NCBI GenBank assembly: GCA_005787575.1 | Contig: SYAN01000013.1 | Span: 1-32,472, forward strand | Source: Actinomycetota bacterium | Lineage (GTDB): Bacteria; Actinomycetota; Actinomycetes; Nanopelagicales; Nanopelagicaceae | Reading direction: 5' to 3' | Length of the DNA stretch: 32,472 bases | Shown: positions 1 to 7,247 of the stretch, piece by piece | How the letters are laid out: each line of letters begins with the position of its first letter | Position numbering within the stretch: the stretch's first letter is position 1 | The notes under the pieces: generated by a model | Database searches by the model: none | The model's input: the letters and a program-made list of their open reading frames with translations, nothing else | Told to the model about the DNA's origin: nothing | Program-made: the position numbers and the translations under genes

Positions 1-606
1 ACTTTCGGGCTACAAGCATTGGTAACTCTCCTGGTCATCATGGATCCACCTGGAGCAACGCCGCTATTCCTCACATTAGTTTCGGCAAGGCCAATGCGAG
101 AACAACGGAAATTAGCTTGGCAAGCAGCAATGACTTCATTCATAGTCATCACAATCTTTGCCATCTTCGGACAGTGGATCCTCGATTACTTGAAGATCTC
201 GCTCCCAGCGTTGAAAGGAGCCGGTGGTCTTCTTCTTTTGCTTGTCGCACTGGAACTCTTGAAGGGAGATGGAAGCCGCAGAGATGAGCGTCGTAGTGGG
301 AATGTGGCTCTAGTTCCGCTTGGTACACCACTATTAGCGGGCCCAGGAGCGATAGTTGCGATCATGCTCTTTGTCCAAGAGTCGAGTGCTTCGGGCGATC
401 AGATGAGCAAGTCTTTAGCGCTCGCTCTGGCGGTCATCATCGTCCATCTCATCATCGGTATAACTTTGATGTTCTCCACAAAGATAGTCAGAGTCATCAA
501 GGAATCCGGCGTGGAGTTACTTGCTCGAATCGCTGGTTTATTGCTGGCAGCGATTGCGGTAGAGATGTTGGTATCGGCTATCCGGGAGTTCTTCCCCACG
601 ATCTAG
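1..606 (+). CDS. MarC family membrane protein (5' end cut by window edge)
   Basis: The reading frame is already open at base 1, so the first few residues lie outside the window; 201 residues are visible. A motif near the N-terminus, LLVIMDPPGATPLF, is the hallmark of the MarC/UPF0056 family of multi-pass inner-membrane proteins. Hydrophobic segments follow at roughly 45-65, 70-85, 105-125, 140-158 and 170-192 (numbering from base 1), and a central PLGTPLLAGPGAI motif matches the second half of the MarC repeat. Family members are about 200-210 residues, so nearly all of it is here. The function of MarC proteins is unresolved: they were once linked to antibiotic resistance, but this is not supported. 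A TTG at 19 is in frame but interrupts the conserved first helix, so it is not the start. The gene is convergent with the DUF3107 gene, 7 bp away. Confidence 0.88.
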   Translation, partial: TFGLQALVTLLVIMDPPGATPLFLTLVSARPMREQRKLAWQAAMTSFIVITIFAIFGQWILDYLKISLPALKGAGGLLLLLVALELLKGDGSRRDERRSGNVALVPLGTPLLAGPGAIVAIMLFVQESSASGDQMSKSLALALAVIIVHLIIGITLMFSTKIVRVIKESGVELLARIAGLLLAAIAVEMLVSAIREFFPTI

Positions 607-613
607 CGAAGAA

Positions 614-871
614 TTAGAGAGTAGCGAAGCCTACTTTTCTCTCGGTAGGAGCGGCTATCTCAACAAAGCCAATCTTTCCGGCCGGGACAATGACCTGTCG
701 ACCCCGAAAATCTGAGAGCACCAGCGGTGTGGAAGATGCCATTGCTTCGTTTACTGCATCAATCACTGCGTCACGGGTCGAATCGCTCTCGAGCACTATT
801 TCTCTCGCGGTATCGGTAACGCTAATTCGAATTTCTATCCGCGCAGTTTCTGGACTTTTTTTGGTGGCCAT
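614..871 (-). CDS. DUF3107 family protein
   Basis: An 85-residue protein that matches the small actinobacterial DUF3107 family (the TB9.4 type of Mycobacterium). The pattern is a short beta-rich start (IEIRISVTDTAREIVLES), a helix (AVIDAVNEAM), then LVLSDFRGRQVIVPAGKIGFVEI, ending with VGFATL, which is the usual family C-terminus. No function is known. As in mycobacteria it lies next to a TetR regulator, here 18 bp downstream of its stop and on the same strand. There is no Shine-Dalgarno before the ATG at 871. A -10-like TACAAT at 884-879 ends 7 bases before the start, suggesting its own promoter and a leaderless or nearly leaderless message. Confidence 0.85.
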   Translation of the reverse strand: MATKKSPETARIEIRISVTDTAREIVLESDSTRDAVIDAVNEAMASSTPLVLSDFRGRQVIVPAGKIGFVEIAAPTERKVGFATL

Positions 872-878
872 AGCTCTG

Positions 879-884
879 ATTGTA
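879..884 (-). promoter_or_regulatory. Putative -10 element of DUF3107 gene
   Basis: TACAAT on the minus strand, 7 bases from the ATG at 871, inside the 18-bp gap after the TetR gene. It is close to the ideal TATAAT. No good -35 is visible. The predicted transcript start falls at about base 872, at the start codon. Confidence 0.45.
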
Positions 885-889
885 GTCAG

Positions 890-1606
890 CTAACTCTGAC
901 GGGGAAAACCAGAAATACCTCGCCAGATGAGATTTGAGACAAAGGCGACAGCTTCTTCTTTGCTCAAGGATCCATCACGATCTAGCCAATGACGAGCAGT
1001 GATCTGAGCGTTTCCAATGATGCCGATGGCAAGCAACATCGAAGCCTCTTTGCTTAAGCCTGTATCGATAGAGATTACTGCAGAGACAGCCGCAGCACAG
1101 TCGTAGGTCATTCGATTGAGTCGCTCGCGGACCTGTGGCTCGATGCTCATATCACTCTCAAATAGGAGTCGAAATGCCCCACCCTTATCATCAATGAAAT
1201 CAAAGTAAGCCTGGATTGTCCGGCGCACGCGATTAGAGTTATCACTCGTCGAAGCAATTGCCTTTTGGATTGCGAAAACAAGGGAATCAATATGAGTATC
1301 AAGCACTGCCAAATAGAGATCTAGCTTCGAGGGAAAGTGCTGATATAGAACTGGTTTGCTCACGCCGGCACGAACGGCAATCTCATCCATCGATGCAGCG
1401 TGATAACCAGAGAGCGTGAATGCTTCTAGGGCTGCGGTGAGCAGTTGTGCTCGACGTTCGTCTCTAGGAAGACGTCCCTTATCTGCCTTATCTCTGGGTT
1501 CTATGGAATCGTCAGACTTAGAATCATTCGACTTAGAGTCAACGACTTTGAGATTCTCTGATCTCTTCTCGTGCGATGCGCTGGCCGATGGGGTCATGAG
1601 TGTCAT
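890..1606 (-). CDS. TetR family transcriptional regulator
   Basis: A DNA-binding regulator with the TetR N-terminal helix-turn-helix: RAQLLTAALEAFTLSGYHAAS, then MDEIAVRAGVSKPVLYQHF, then PSKLDLYLAVL. A divergent C-terminal ligand-binding domain follows, whose ligand cannot be told. It pairs with DUF3107, an arrangement conserved in mycobacteria. The open frame reaches a TTG at 1666, but that would add about 20 residues encoded by a repetitive intergenic stretch. ATG at 1606 (238 residues) or 1597 is more credible. The first 50 residues before the helix-turn-helix are Ser/Asp/Lys-rich (DSKSNDSKSDDS) and probably disordered. It is divergent from mshB and the repeats at 1632-1664 lie between them. 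The exact start is uncertain. Confidence 0.85.
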   Translation of the reverse strand: MTLMTPSASASHEKRSENLKVVDSKSNDSKSDDSIEPRDKADKGRLPRDERRAQLLTAALEAFTLSGYHAASMDEIAVRAGVSKPVLYQHFPSKLDLYLAVLDTHIDSLVFAIQKAIASTSDNSNRVRRTIQAYFDFIDDKGGAFRLLFESDMSIEPQVRERLNRMTYDCAAAVSAVISIDTGLSKEASMLLAIGIIGNAQITARHWLDRDGSLSKEEAVAFVSNLIWRGISGFPRQS

Positions 1607-1631
1607 AGTAATACCAATACTGATGTCCAAA

Positions 1632-1664
1632 GCAATACCAGTCGCAAACCAGTGGCAAACCAGC
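1632..1664. repeat. Three imperfect 11-12 bp direct repeats in tetR-mshB divergent region
   Basis: Three tandem copies of a GCAA(t)ACCAG core begin at 1632, 1644 and 1655. The last two, GCAAACCAG at 1644-1652 and 1655-1663, are identical and 11 bp apart, about one helical turn. They sit between the likely tetR start and the mshB promoter, a reasonable place for regulator binding. TetR proteins usually bind dyads, so the binder may be a different protein. Confidence 0.5.
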
Positions 1665-1709
1665 AATGAACCCTTGAGCGTGAAATAGGCTTCACAGCAA
1701 CAAGGCGAT

Positions 1710-1715
1710 TAGACT
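1710..1715 (+). promoter_or_regulatory. Putative -10 element of mshB
   Basis: TAGACT ends 8 bases before the ATG at 1724, and no Shine-Dalgarno is present, so the mRNA leader would be about 2 bases. No convincing -35 is visible. The hexamer TAGACT recurs before the small ORF at 30935. Confidence 0.4.
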
Positions 1716-1723
1716 TCACGCTC

Positions 1724-2584
1724 ATGTCACGATTGCCATCTTTGATGCTTGTGCACGCGCATCCAGATGATGAAACCATAAACAATGGCGTGACCATGTC
1801 TCACTACGCCAAGCTTGGACATAAGGTCACATTGATTACCTGCACACGTGGTGAAGAAGGAGAGGTCCTAGTCCCAGAACTCGCGCATCTTGCAAGCTCT
1901 GATCAAGACAGACTCGGTGAACATCGTGAAATTGAGCTAGCGGATGCTATGCGTGTTCTTGGTGTCAGTGATTTTCAATTCTTAGGATCAGGAAGAGTCA
2001 GGTATCGAGACAGCGGAATGATGGGCTCTGATCAAAACCAGAGAAAAGATTCGTTCTGGCAAGCTGATCTTGAGGATGCGGCCTCCCATTTGGCAGAGAC
2101 GATGTTGGAAGTCAGACCCGATGTCTTGATTACATATGACGAATTCGGTGGTTATGGCCATCCTGATCACATCAAGGCGCATCAAATTGCGATGCGTGCG
2201 GCGGAAATGATCCGGGATAAGTGGGAGATTCGAAAGATCTACTGGAACACCATTCCGATTTCAATCATTGAAGCTGGAATAAGCGCGATGAAGGAAGTAG
2301 GAAGTGATTTCTGGGGTGTGGAAAAGGCAGAGGACTTTCCATTTGCCAAGCCTGATGAATTAGTAACTACGGTAGTGAGCAATGAGTCGCTGGTTGACTT
2401 GAAAATGCAAGCAATGAAGGCCCATGCCACACAGATCACCGTCGATGGACCTTTCTTTGCCCTTTCAAACAACCTCGGCGTCAAAGTCTGGGGTCAAGAG
2501 TTCTATACCTTGGTCTACGGAGAAAAGTCAGGACCGTTCGACGCACAGGGAAGAGAAGTCGATATCTTCTCCGGGCTCTCATGA
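1724..2584 (+). CDS. mshB: MshB-type deacetylase of mycothiol biosynthesis
   Basis: A zinc-dependent deacetylase of the LmbE/PIG-L superfamily, 286 residues. MshB removes acetate from GlcNAc-inositol, the second step in making mycothiol, the cytosolic thiol of actinobacteria. The zinc site is visible as HAHPDDE (His13, Asp16) and GGYGHPDH (His149). The stretches TCTRGEEGEV, LGEHR and YRDSGMMGSD match MshB rather than generic LmbE proteins. The paralogue Mca, an amidase acting on mycothiol conjugates, is the main alternative, but the length and the downstream membrane-protein partner favour MshB. Its stop overlaps the next start in ATGA. The other mycothiol genes (mshA, mshC, mshD) are not in the window. 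Confidence 0.87.
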   Translation: MSRLPSLMLVHAHPDDETINNGVTMSHYAKLGHKVTLITCTRGEEGEVLVPELAHLASSDQDRLGEHREIELADAMRVLGVSDFQFLGSGRVRYRDSGMMGSDQNQRKDSFWQADLEDAASHLAETMLEVRPDVLITYDEFGGYGHPDHIKAHQIAMRAAEMIRDKWEIRKIYWNTIPISIIEAGISAMKEVGSDFWGVEKAEDFPFAKPDELVTTVVSNESLVDLKMQAMKAHATQITVDGPFFALSNNLGVKVWGQEFYTLVYGEKSGPFDAQGREVDIFSGLS

Positions 2585-2919
2585 TCAAATCACTTCTACG
2601 TGCGATATCGATCTCAGCACTCCTCCTTGTGGTCGGAGTATTCCTGCATAACACCATCTCGCCTTACGGGCTCTTCCTCGCGATTGCGGTTGGACCGCTT
2701 GGGATTAGATTTATCGCAAAGGGAGCTATCTCTAAGTTAGAGCCAATAGTTGCTGCGATCATCTGGTTTGTACTGCTTTATCTTGCGAGCACTAACCGGA
2801 ATGGAAATGAGATCTTGGTACAGGGAGATACCAATGGCAACGCCTTCATTGTTGGTAGTAGCGCGTTAATCCTCTTGACCCTGATCACCTTTCTAAACAA
2901 CCGCAGAAGTCCTAAGTAA
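2581..2919 (+). CDS. Small four-helix membrane protein coupled to mshB
   Basis: 112 residues with four predicted membrane helices at about 5-25, 30-48, 54-71 and 88-106, and a short basic tail (NNRRSPK). It overlaps mshB by 4 bases (ATGA), implying translational coupling. A small membrane protein of unknown function also follows mshB in mycobacteria, so the pairing looks conserved. I see no catalytic or binding motif and assign no function. The gene is convergent with cysS, with 3 bp between the stop codons. Confidence 0.75.
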   Translation: MIKSLLRAISISALLLVVGVFLHNTISPYGLFLAIAVGPLGIRFIAKGAISKLEPIVAAIIWFVLLYLASTNRNGNEILVQGDTNGNAFIVGSSALILLTLITFLNNRRSPK

Positions 2920-2922
2920 CCT

Positions 2923-4620
2923 CTATTTCCAATCCCAGACTTGTCCATCCAGTTCATCCCTTACTTCAATCCCTCGTTCGGCCAGAAGTTCGCGCAATCG
3001 GTCACTCTCGGCATAGTCCTTTGAGGCACGAGCTTGGATTCGAGCTTGGAGAAATCCTGAATCCTCCTGACTTAGTTCTCGCTTAGGTTGGATATCGACG
3101 CGCATCAGATCAAGGCCAAGCAATCGATCGGCGATTGCAAAGATTTCTGATTTGCAGGTTTCATCGAATGAATCGTCTTTTTCAAGTGAGCGCAACCGTT
3201 GTAGCGCTCGTGGAGTATCGAGGTCCTGCGCGAAATCAGATGCAATCTCGTCGATGATCAAAGTTGCTTGGGGGCTGGGTTGGTGCGAAGTGGATAGAGC
3301 TTGGTTTGCAAATCGCTCTCGCCACCTTCGAAGTAAGCGATCGGCAGCTGTGATTGATGCCCATGAGAGATCCATCTGACTTCGATAGCGATTCTCTAAG
3401 AAACAGAAGCGAACTGCCAACGGGTCCAATCCTCTTGCAATTACATCTGAGAGTAGGACAACGTTCCCCGCGCTCTTGGACATCTTCCTTCCTTCAAAGA
3501 GCAGGTGTTCGCCATGAAGCCAGAGATCTACTGCCTCATTCGTTGAATCGAGGTCCTTTGCTACGGGGTTGGACTGTGCCCGTTCATTCTCGTGATGGGG
3601 GAATCGAAGATCTATCCCACCGATATGCAGATCGATATGGCCATTGAGGAAATGAAGTGACATTGCTGAACACTCGATGTGCCAACCGGGAAAGCCCTTG
3701 CCCCACGGGGAATCCCAGATCATCTCTCTTCGGGCGCCAGCTGACTTCCAGAGTGCCCAGTCTGCATGAAAACGTTTTGCGCCGGCTTCAGTGAACTCAT
3801 ATCTGTGACCAGGCTTGAGATCGGAGAGTCGATTACCGCTGAGTGCTCCATAACTCTCAAAGCGCTCACTCGAGAAGTAGACCGAACCATCCTCACCTTG
3901 ATAAGCAAGGCCTTTATCCATCAATAGCGAAATGTGTTGATGCATCATCTCAATACATTCACTCGCGCGTGGGTAATGTTCAGCCTTCTTTATCTTGAGC
4001 AGGGCGAGATCTCTATGGAATTTAGATTCATATTCGCGTGCAATCTCAAAGGGATCGCGCTTTCGTTCCTTAGACTCCTTCAAGATCTTGTCCTCATCAA
4101 AGTCTTCGCTCATATGTCCCACATCAGTGATGTTCTGAATAACCTTGACTTTGAATCCTGCAAATTCAATCGAACGCCGAACCAGGTCAGTTAGAAGAAA
4201 TGTCCTCAAGTTTCCTACGTGGGCATCGCGATAAACGGTGGGTCCGCAGCAATAGATTCGAACCTCTTTGTTATCGCTACTTTGGATCTGGCGCACTTGT
4301 CGCGAGAGGGTGTCGTAGATACTGACTCCAGTTCCCCTCCCGCCTTCATTCATATTTTTCTCGCCATCTGCGAGTGAACGTGCAGTAGCGCTCTTAGGGA
4401 GGACCTCGCGGAATGCAAAGATTGCAGCGGGCTCGAAAGCCACAATCGAGCCATCTCTTCTTTCAACCTGATCTGCGGCAACCAATGTTCCAAGCAAGTC
4501 TCGGTATCCCCCCGCGGCCTCATGAAGGCGGATGCTGACCCGCCGGCCGATGAGTGAGGCAAGAGCGTGATGGTCTCGGCCACGCACCTGGCCTTTGGAC
4601 TCTCCACTCATCGGGCTCAT
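2923..4620 (-). CDS. cysS: Cysteinyl-tRNA synthetase with N-terminal SH3-like domain
   Basis: Charges tRNA-Cys with cysteine. The class I signatures are clear: HIGH-type HVGN at 134-137 and KMSKS at 379-383. Zinc ligands are Cys125 (CCGPTVY), Cys317 (HIECSAMS), His342 and Glu346 (HHENE). The sequence CCGPTVYRDAHVGN and the intact C-terminal helical region fit CysS rather than the mycothiol ligase MshC. The oddity is the front: residues about 20-75 (IGRRVSIRLHEAAGGYRDLL to the VLP at the end) resemble the SH3-like domain that heads Rv0428c-type GNAT acetyltransferases. A normal 476-residue CysS begins at the internal ATG at 4353. The frame is open to 4722, but that would overlap the fdxA start. 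ATG at 4620 is chosen because a TAACCT hexamer ends 7 bases before it. Confidence 0.88.
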   Translation of the reverse strand: MSPMSGESKGQVRGRDHHALASLIGRRVSIRLHEAAGGYRDLLGTLVAADQVERRDGSIVAFEPAAIFAFREVLPKSATARSLADGEKNMNEGGRGTGVSIYDTLSRQVRQIQSSDNKEVRIYCCGPTVYRDAHVGNLRTFLLTDLVRRSIEFAGFKVKVIQNITDVGHMSEDFDEDKILKESKERKRDPFEIAREYESKFHRDLALLKIKKAEHYPRASECIEMMHQHISLLMDKGLAYQGEDGSVYFSSERFESYGALSGNRLSDLKPGHRYEFTEAGAKRFHADWALWKSAGARREMIWDSPWGKGFPGWHIECSAMSLHFLNGHIDLHIGGIDLRFPHHENERAQSNPVAKDLDSTNEAVDLWLHGEHLLFEGRKMSKSAGNVVLLSDVIARGLDPLAVRFCFLENRYRSQMDLSWASITAADRLLRRWRERFANQALSTSHQPSPQATLIIDEIASDFAQDLDTPRALQRLRSLEKDDSFDETCKSEIFAIADRLLGLDLMRVDIQPKRELSQEDSGFLQARIQARASKDYAESDRLRELLAERGIEVRDELDGQVWDWK

Positions 4621-4627
4621 GAGGGGA

Positions 4628-4633
4628 AGGTTA
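4628..4633 (-). promoter_or_regulatory. Putative -10 element of cysS
   Basis: TAACCT on the minus strand ends 7 bases before the ATG at 4620. No Shine-Dalgarno is visible. It supports a start that includes the SH3-like domain, with the promoter in the 77-bp gap shared with divergent fdxA. Confidence 0.35.
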
Positions 4634-4697
4634 TGCGAGAATGTCGCACCGAACATTGAGAGAATCTCAACCCCTGAGCCGAAAGGAATCTCTTTCG

Positions 4698-5024
4698 ATG
4701 ACATATGTAATCGCCGAGCCATGTATCGATGTGAAGGATAAATCGTGCATCGAGGAATGCCCAGTGGATTGCATCTATGAGGGCGGAAGGATGCTCTACA
4801 TCCAACCCGATGAATGTGTGGACTGCGGGGCTTGCGAACCCGTCTGCCCGGTCGAGGCGATCTATTACGAAGATGATGTCCCTACCCAATGGAGCGAATT
4901 CAAGGGATATAACTCGGACTTCTTCGATGAGTTAGGTTCACCTGGCGGAGCCGCAAAGGTGGGGCCAACCGGCAAAGACCACCCAGTAGTCCTTCAGATC
5001 CAGAAGAAGCCGGAGAGCAACTGA
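4698..5024 (+). CDS. fdxA: 7Fe ferredoxin
   Basis: A 108-residue electron carrier of the [3Fe-4S][4Fe-4S] type common in actinobacteria. The cysteine pattern is visible: Cys9, then KSCIEECPVDCIYEG (Cys17, 21, 25), then DECVDCGACEPVCPVEAIYYED (Cys40, 43, 46, 50). The first residues, MTYVIAEPCIDVKD, are the standard start of the family. An in-frame ATG at 4641 would add 19 residues not seen in the family. An AAAGGA Shine-Dalgarno at 4679-4684 supports 4698. dapC follows 17 bp downstream, a conserved pairing in actinobacteria. Electron partners are not identifiable from the window. Confidence 0.92.
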   Translation: MTYVIAEPCIDVKDKSCIEECPVDCIYEGGRMLYIQPDECVDCGACEPVCPVEAIYYEDDVPTQWSEFKGYNSDFFDELGSPGGAAKVGPTGKDHPVVLQIQKKPESN

Positions 5025-5041
5025 GCACCTCTGACTTTGCG

Positions 5042-6100
5042 TTGCCAGATTTCCCTTGGGATCTCTTGGCCCCATACGGTGTGAAAGCAAAGAGTCATCC
5101 TGACGGTGCGATTGACCTTTCGCAGGGGACTCCTGTCGACCCAACACCAGATTTCATCCAGCGAGCTCTCCAAGAAGCATCAAATGCCCCTGGCTACCCG
5201 GTGACCACGGGTTCTGCTGAACTTCGAAGCGCAATCGCCTCGTATTGCCGTGAGGTTCTCGGTGCGCAAGGTGACTTTGATGTACTACCTGTTATTGGCT
5301 CAAAGGAATTTGTCGCATGGTTACCATTCATGTTGCGAAGCAAGCGAGTTTTGATTCCAGAGATTGCTTATCCCACCTATCGTGTTGGTGCAATCATTGC
5401 TGGTTCTCATGTGGAGGAAGTCGGTATCGAAGCAACCATGTGGAATTCGCAACCTGGTGATTTGATCTGGGTTAATACTCCCTCGAATCCAACGGGGCGG
5501 GTTCACAGCGTCGATGAGATCAAAAAAGCTATGGAACATAGATCTGTTGGCGCAGTCGTTGCTGTTGATGAGTGTTACTTCTCATTTGGTGACGCCAAGA
5601 AACCGATATCGACTTTTTCTCTCACAGAGGGAAATAACAGGAACTTTCTCACAGTGCATTCCTTATCCAAGCGTTCCAACCTAGCTGGGTATCGAGGTGC
5701 GTTTGTTGCGGGAGATCCAGATCTGATCTCTCGTCTCCTTGAGATTAGGAAGCATGCTGGGATGATGGCGCCAACTCCAGTTCAACATGCAGTTTCAGTT
5801 GCACTTGGCGATGAGGCTCACGTTGAGAAACAAGCAAAGCTTTATGCGCAGCGGAGACGGCGCCTTACTCCAGCTCTTGCGCGGAAAGGATTTCGGGTAG
5901 ACCACTCCGAAGCGGGGCTTTATATCTGGTGCTCAAATGGCGCAGAGGACTGGGCACAGGTGGCGTGGTTTGCAGATCGCGGCATTCTGGTCACGCCGGG
6001 GAACTTCTATGGCAAGGGCGGTACTAGCCATATACGAATTGCACTCACCGCTACTGATTCAAAGGTCGATGAGGCAATCGAAAGGATTCTTGCTTCCTAG
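5042..6100 (+). CDS. dapC: Succinyldiaminopimelate transaminase
   Basis: A fold-type I PLP aminotransferase of 352 residues, assigned to N-succinyl-L,L-diaminopimelate aminotransferase of lysine and cell-wall precursor synthesis. The N-terminal LPDFPWDLLAPYG, HPDGAIDLSQGTPVDPTP and GYPVTTGSAELR are typical of actinobacterial DapC next to fdxA. The PLP lysine is Lys210 in SLSKRSNLAGYRGAF, Asp176 in AVDECYF is the pyridine-nitrogen partner, and NTPSNPTG is the substrate loop. The start is a TTG at 5042, 17 bases after fdxA; no ATG or GTG lies nearby, so it probably depends on coupling to fdxA. The exact substrate is inferred from family and neighbourhood. Confidence 0.86.
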   Translation: MPDFPWDLLAPYGVKAKSHPDGAIDLSQGTPVDPTPDFIQRALQEASNAPGYPVTTGSAELRSAIASYCREVLGAQGDFDVLPVIGSKEFVAWLPFMLRSKRVLIPEIAYPTYRVGAIIAGSHVEEVGIEATMWNSQPGDLIWVNTPSNPTGRVHSVDEIKKAMEHRSVGAVVAVDECYFSFGDAKKPISTFSLTEGNNRNFLTVHSLSKRSNLAGYRGAFVAGDPDLISRLLEIRKHAGMMAPTPVQHAVSVALGDEAHVEKQAKLYAQRRRRLTPALARKGFRVDHSEAGLYIWCSNGAEDWAQVAWFADRGILVTPGNFYGKGGTSHIRIALTATDSKVDEAIERILAS

Positions 6101-6145
6101 GGCTTTTGGAAGAATTACGGTTTAAGGACAATAGAGAAAATAGAG

Positions 6146-6151
6146 AGGAGG
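6146..6151 (+). promoter_or_regulatory. Strong Shine-Dalgarno of the nucleotidyltransferase gene
   Basis: AGGAGG, 7 bases before the ATG at 6159. It is one of the two best ribosome sites in the window and contrasts with the many genes here that lack one. Confidence 0.75.
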
Positions 6152-6158
6152 GGCAGAA

Positions 6159-7148
6159 ATGGCTAGCCATGTCGCAGCAATTCTTCTTGTTGGTGGTCGT
6201 GGCACGCGTCTTGCTCCTCTTACCAATCACGCACCAAAACCTATGCTTCCTGTCGGTGGTGTCCCTTTCACCTTGCATCAAGTTCTTCAAGCCAGAGAAG
6301 CTGGTGTAACGGAAGTAGTTCTTGCAACGAGTTATCTCGCCGAGGTTTTTGAGCCTTACTTTGGCGATGGTTCTAGATTCAATATGAAGATTCGATATGC
6401 AATCGAGCGAGAAGCGCTAGGGACTGGTGGTGGCATTCGAAATGCAGCATCGCTACTAGATATAGGAAGTGAAGGATCAGTCGTAGTCTTCAATGGTGAT
6501 GTCCTTTCCGATCACGACTTGATTGGTCAGATCAATGAGCATCGTGAAGTTGATGCAGATGTAACGCTCTACCTGACAAAAGTTCCTGATGCTCGACCTT
6601 TCGGAGTGGTACCGACCGACGCATCTGGGTGGGTCACTGATTTCTTGGAGAAGATGGAGCGCCCGATAACGGATCAAATCAACGCCGGATGTTATGTATT
6701 CAAAAGGAGCGTGATTGACGAGATCCCGAGTGCGCGAGTGGTCAGTGTTGAGCGCGAGACTTTCCCCACATTGTTACGAGAAGGTCGAAGGATCCGAGGA
6801 TTTGTCGACAATGGCTATTGGCGCGATATTGGAACTCCCAGCGCTCTGATTGCAGCGTCGGCTGATCTGATCACGGGGCGATTTCACTCACCAGCTACAC
6901 CGATGAGTAACTCACCAAGTGGTCGTGGATTGATTGAATCTTCAGCAAAAATCGCTGCGAATTCAGTGATTGATGGTGGTTCGGTAGTCCTTGCAGAGGC
7001 AGAGGTTGGACAGAACTGCACCATTCTTTCAAGCATCGTTGGTGTCGGAGCGAAGATTGAAGATGGAGTGACGATTGAATCTGCCTTCGTCGCGCCGGGA
7101 TCGCGAATCACCCTTGACAATTGCCAGGGAGAAGTCCTCGGTTTCTGA
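6159..7148 (+). CDS. Sugar-1-phosphate nucleotidyltransferase, probably mannose-1-phosphate guanylyltransferase
   Basis: A 329-residue enzyme that joins a sugar phosphate to a nucleotide. The nucleotide-binding signature is LLVGGRGTRLAPLTNHAPKP at about 9-28, the metal Asp is in VVFNGDVLSD, and a left-handed beta-helix tail starts near residue 255 (SSAKIAANSVIDGG). The order here (this gene, whiB2, ..., phosphomannomutase) matches the mycobacterial region where the homologue makes GDP-mannose for mannolipids and protein mannosylation, so the downstream phosphomannomutase would supply mannose-1-phosphate. A glucose-1-phosphate thymidylyl- or uridylyltransferase cannot be excluded from sequence alone. 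Translation starts behind a strong AGGAGG site. Confidence 0.84.
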   Translation: MASHVAAILLVGGRGTRLAPLTNHAPKPMLPVGGVPFTLHQVLQAREAGVTEVVLATSYLAEVFEPYFGDGSRFNMKIRYAIEREALGTGGGIRNAASLLDIGSEGSVVVFNGDVLSDHDLIGQINEHREVDADVTLYLTKVPDARPFGVVPTDASGWVTDFLEKMERPITDQINAGCYVFKRSVIDEIPSARVVSVERETFPTLLREGRRIRGFVDNGYWRDIGTPSALIAASADLITGRFHSPATPMSNSPSGRGLIESSAKIAANSVIDGGSVVLAEAEVGQNCTILSSIVGVGAKIEDGVTIESAFVAPGSRITLDNCQGEVLGF

Positions 7149-7161
7149 CCCCAATTCATAC

Positions 7162-7190
7162 TTGACTTACCCGTGTTACATGCGTGTAAT
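7162..7190 (+). promoter_or_regulatory. whiB2 promoter with dyad over the -10
   Basis: TTGACT at 7162-7167, a 17-base spacer, and TGTAAT at 7185-7190 form the best sigma-A-like promoter in the window. A perfect 5-bp dyad, TTACA-TGCG-TGTAA (7176-7189), covers the spacer and -10, as an operator would. The predicted transcript start is near 7197. Confidence 0.7.
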
Positions 7191-7201
7191 TCAGCCTAGT
7201 T

Positions 7202-7222
7202 AAGGGGCCAGCTTGGCCCCTT
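7202..7222 (+). terminator. GC-rich hairpin in whiB2 leader
   Basis: AAGGGGCCA, loop GCT, TGGCCCCTT: a perfect 9-bp stem with a 3-base loop. There is no real T-tract after it (GTTTGCG), so it is a poor intrinsic terminator for the upstream gene. It starts about 5 bases after the predicted whiB2 transcript start, so it is probably a 5' mRNA structure affecting stability or early termination. Confidence 0.6.
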
Positions 7223-7247
7223 GTTTGCGAATGGGAGTGTCGCTGGC

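Noticed and set aside
4641-4697. N-terminal extension of the ferredoxin
   Set aside because: The added 19 residues are not part of the family and an AAAGGA site supports ATG 4698.
7221-7247. TTG start for whiB2
   Set aside because: It lies in the 3' arm of the hairpin and has no ribosome site, whereas ATG 7248 has GGGAG at good spacing.
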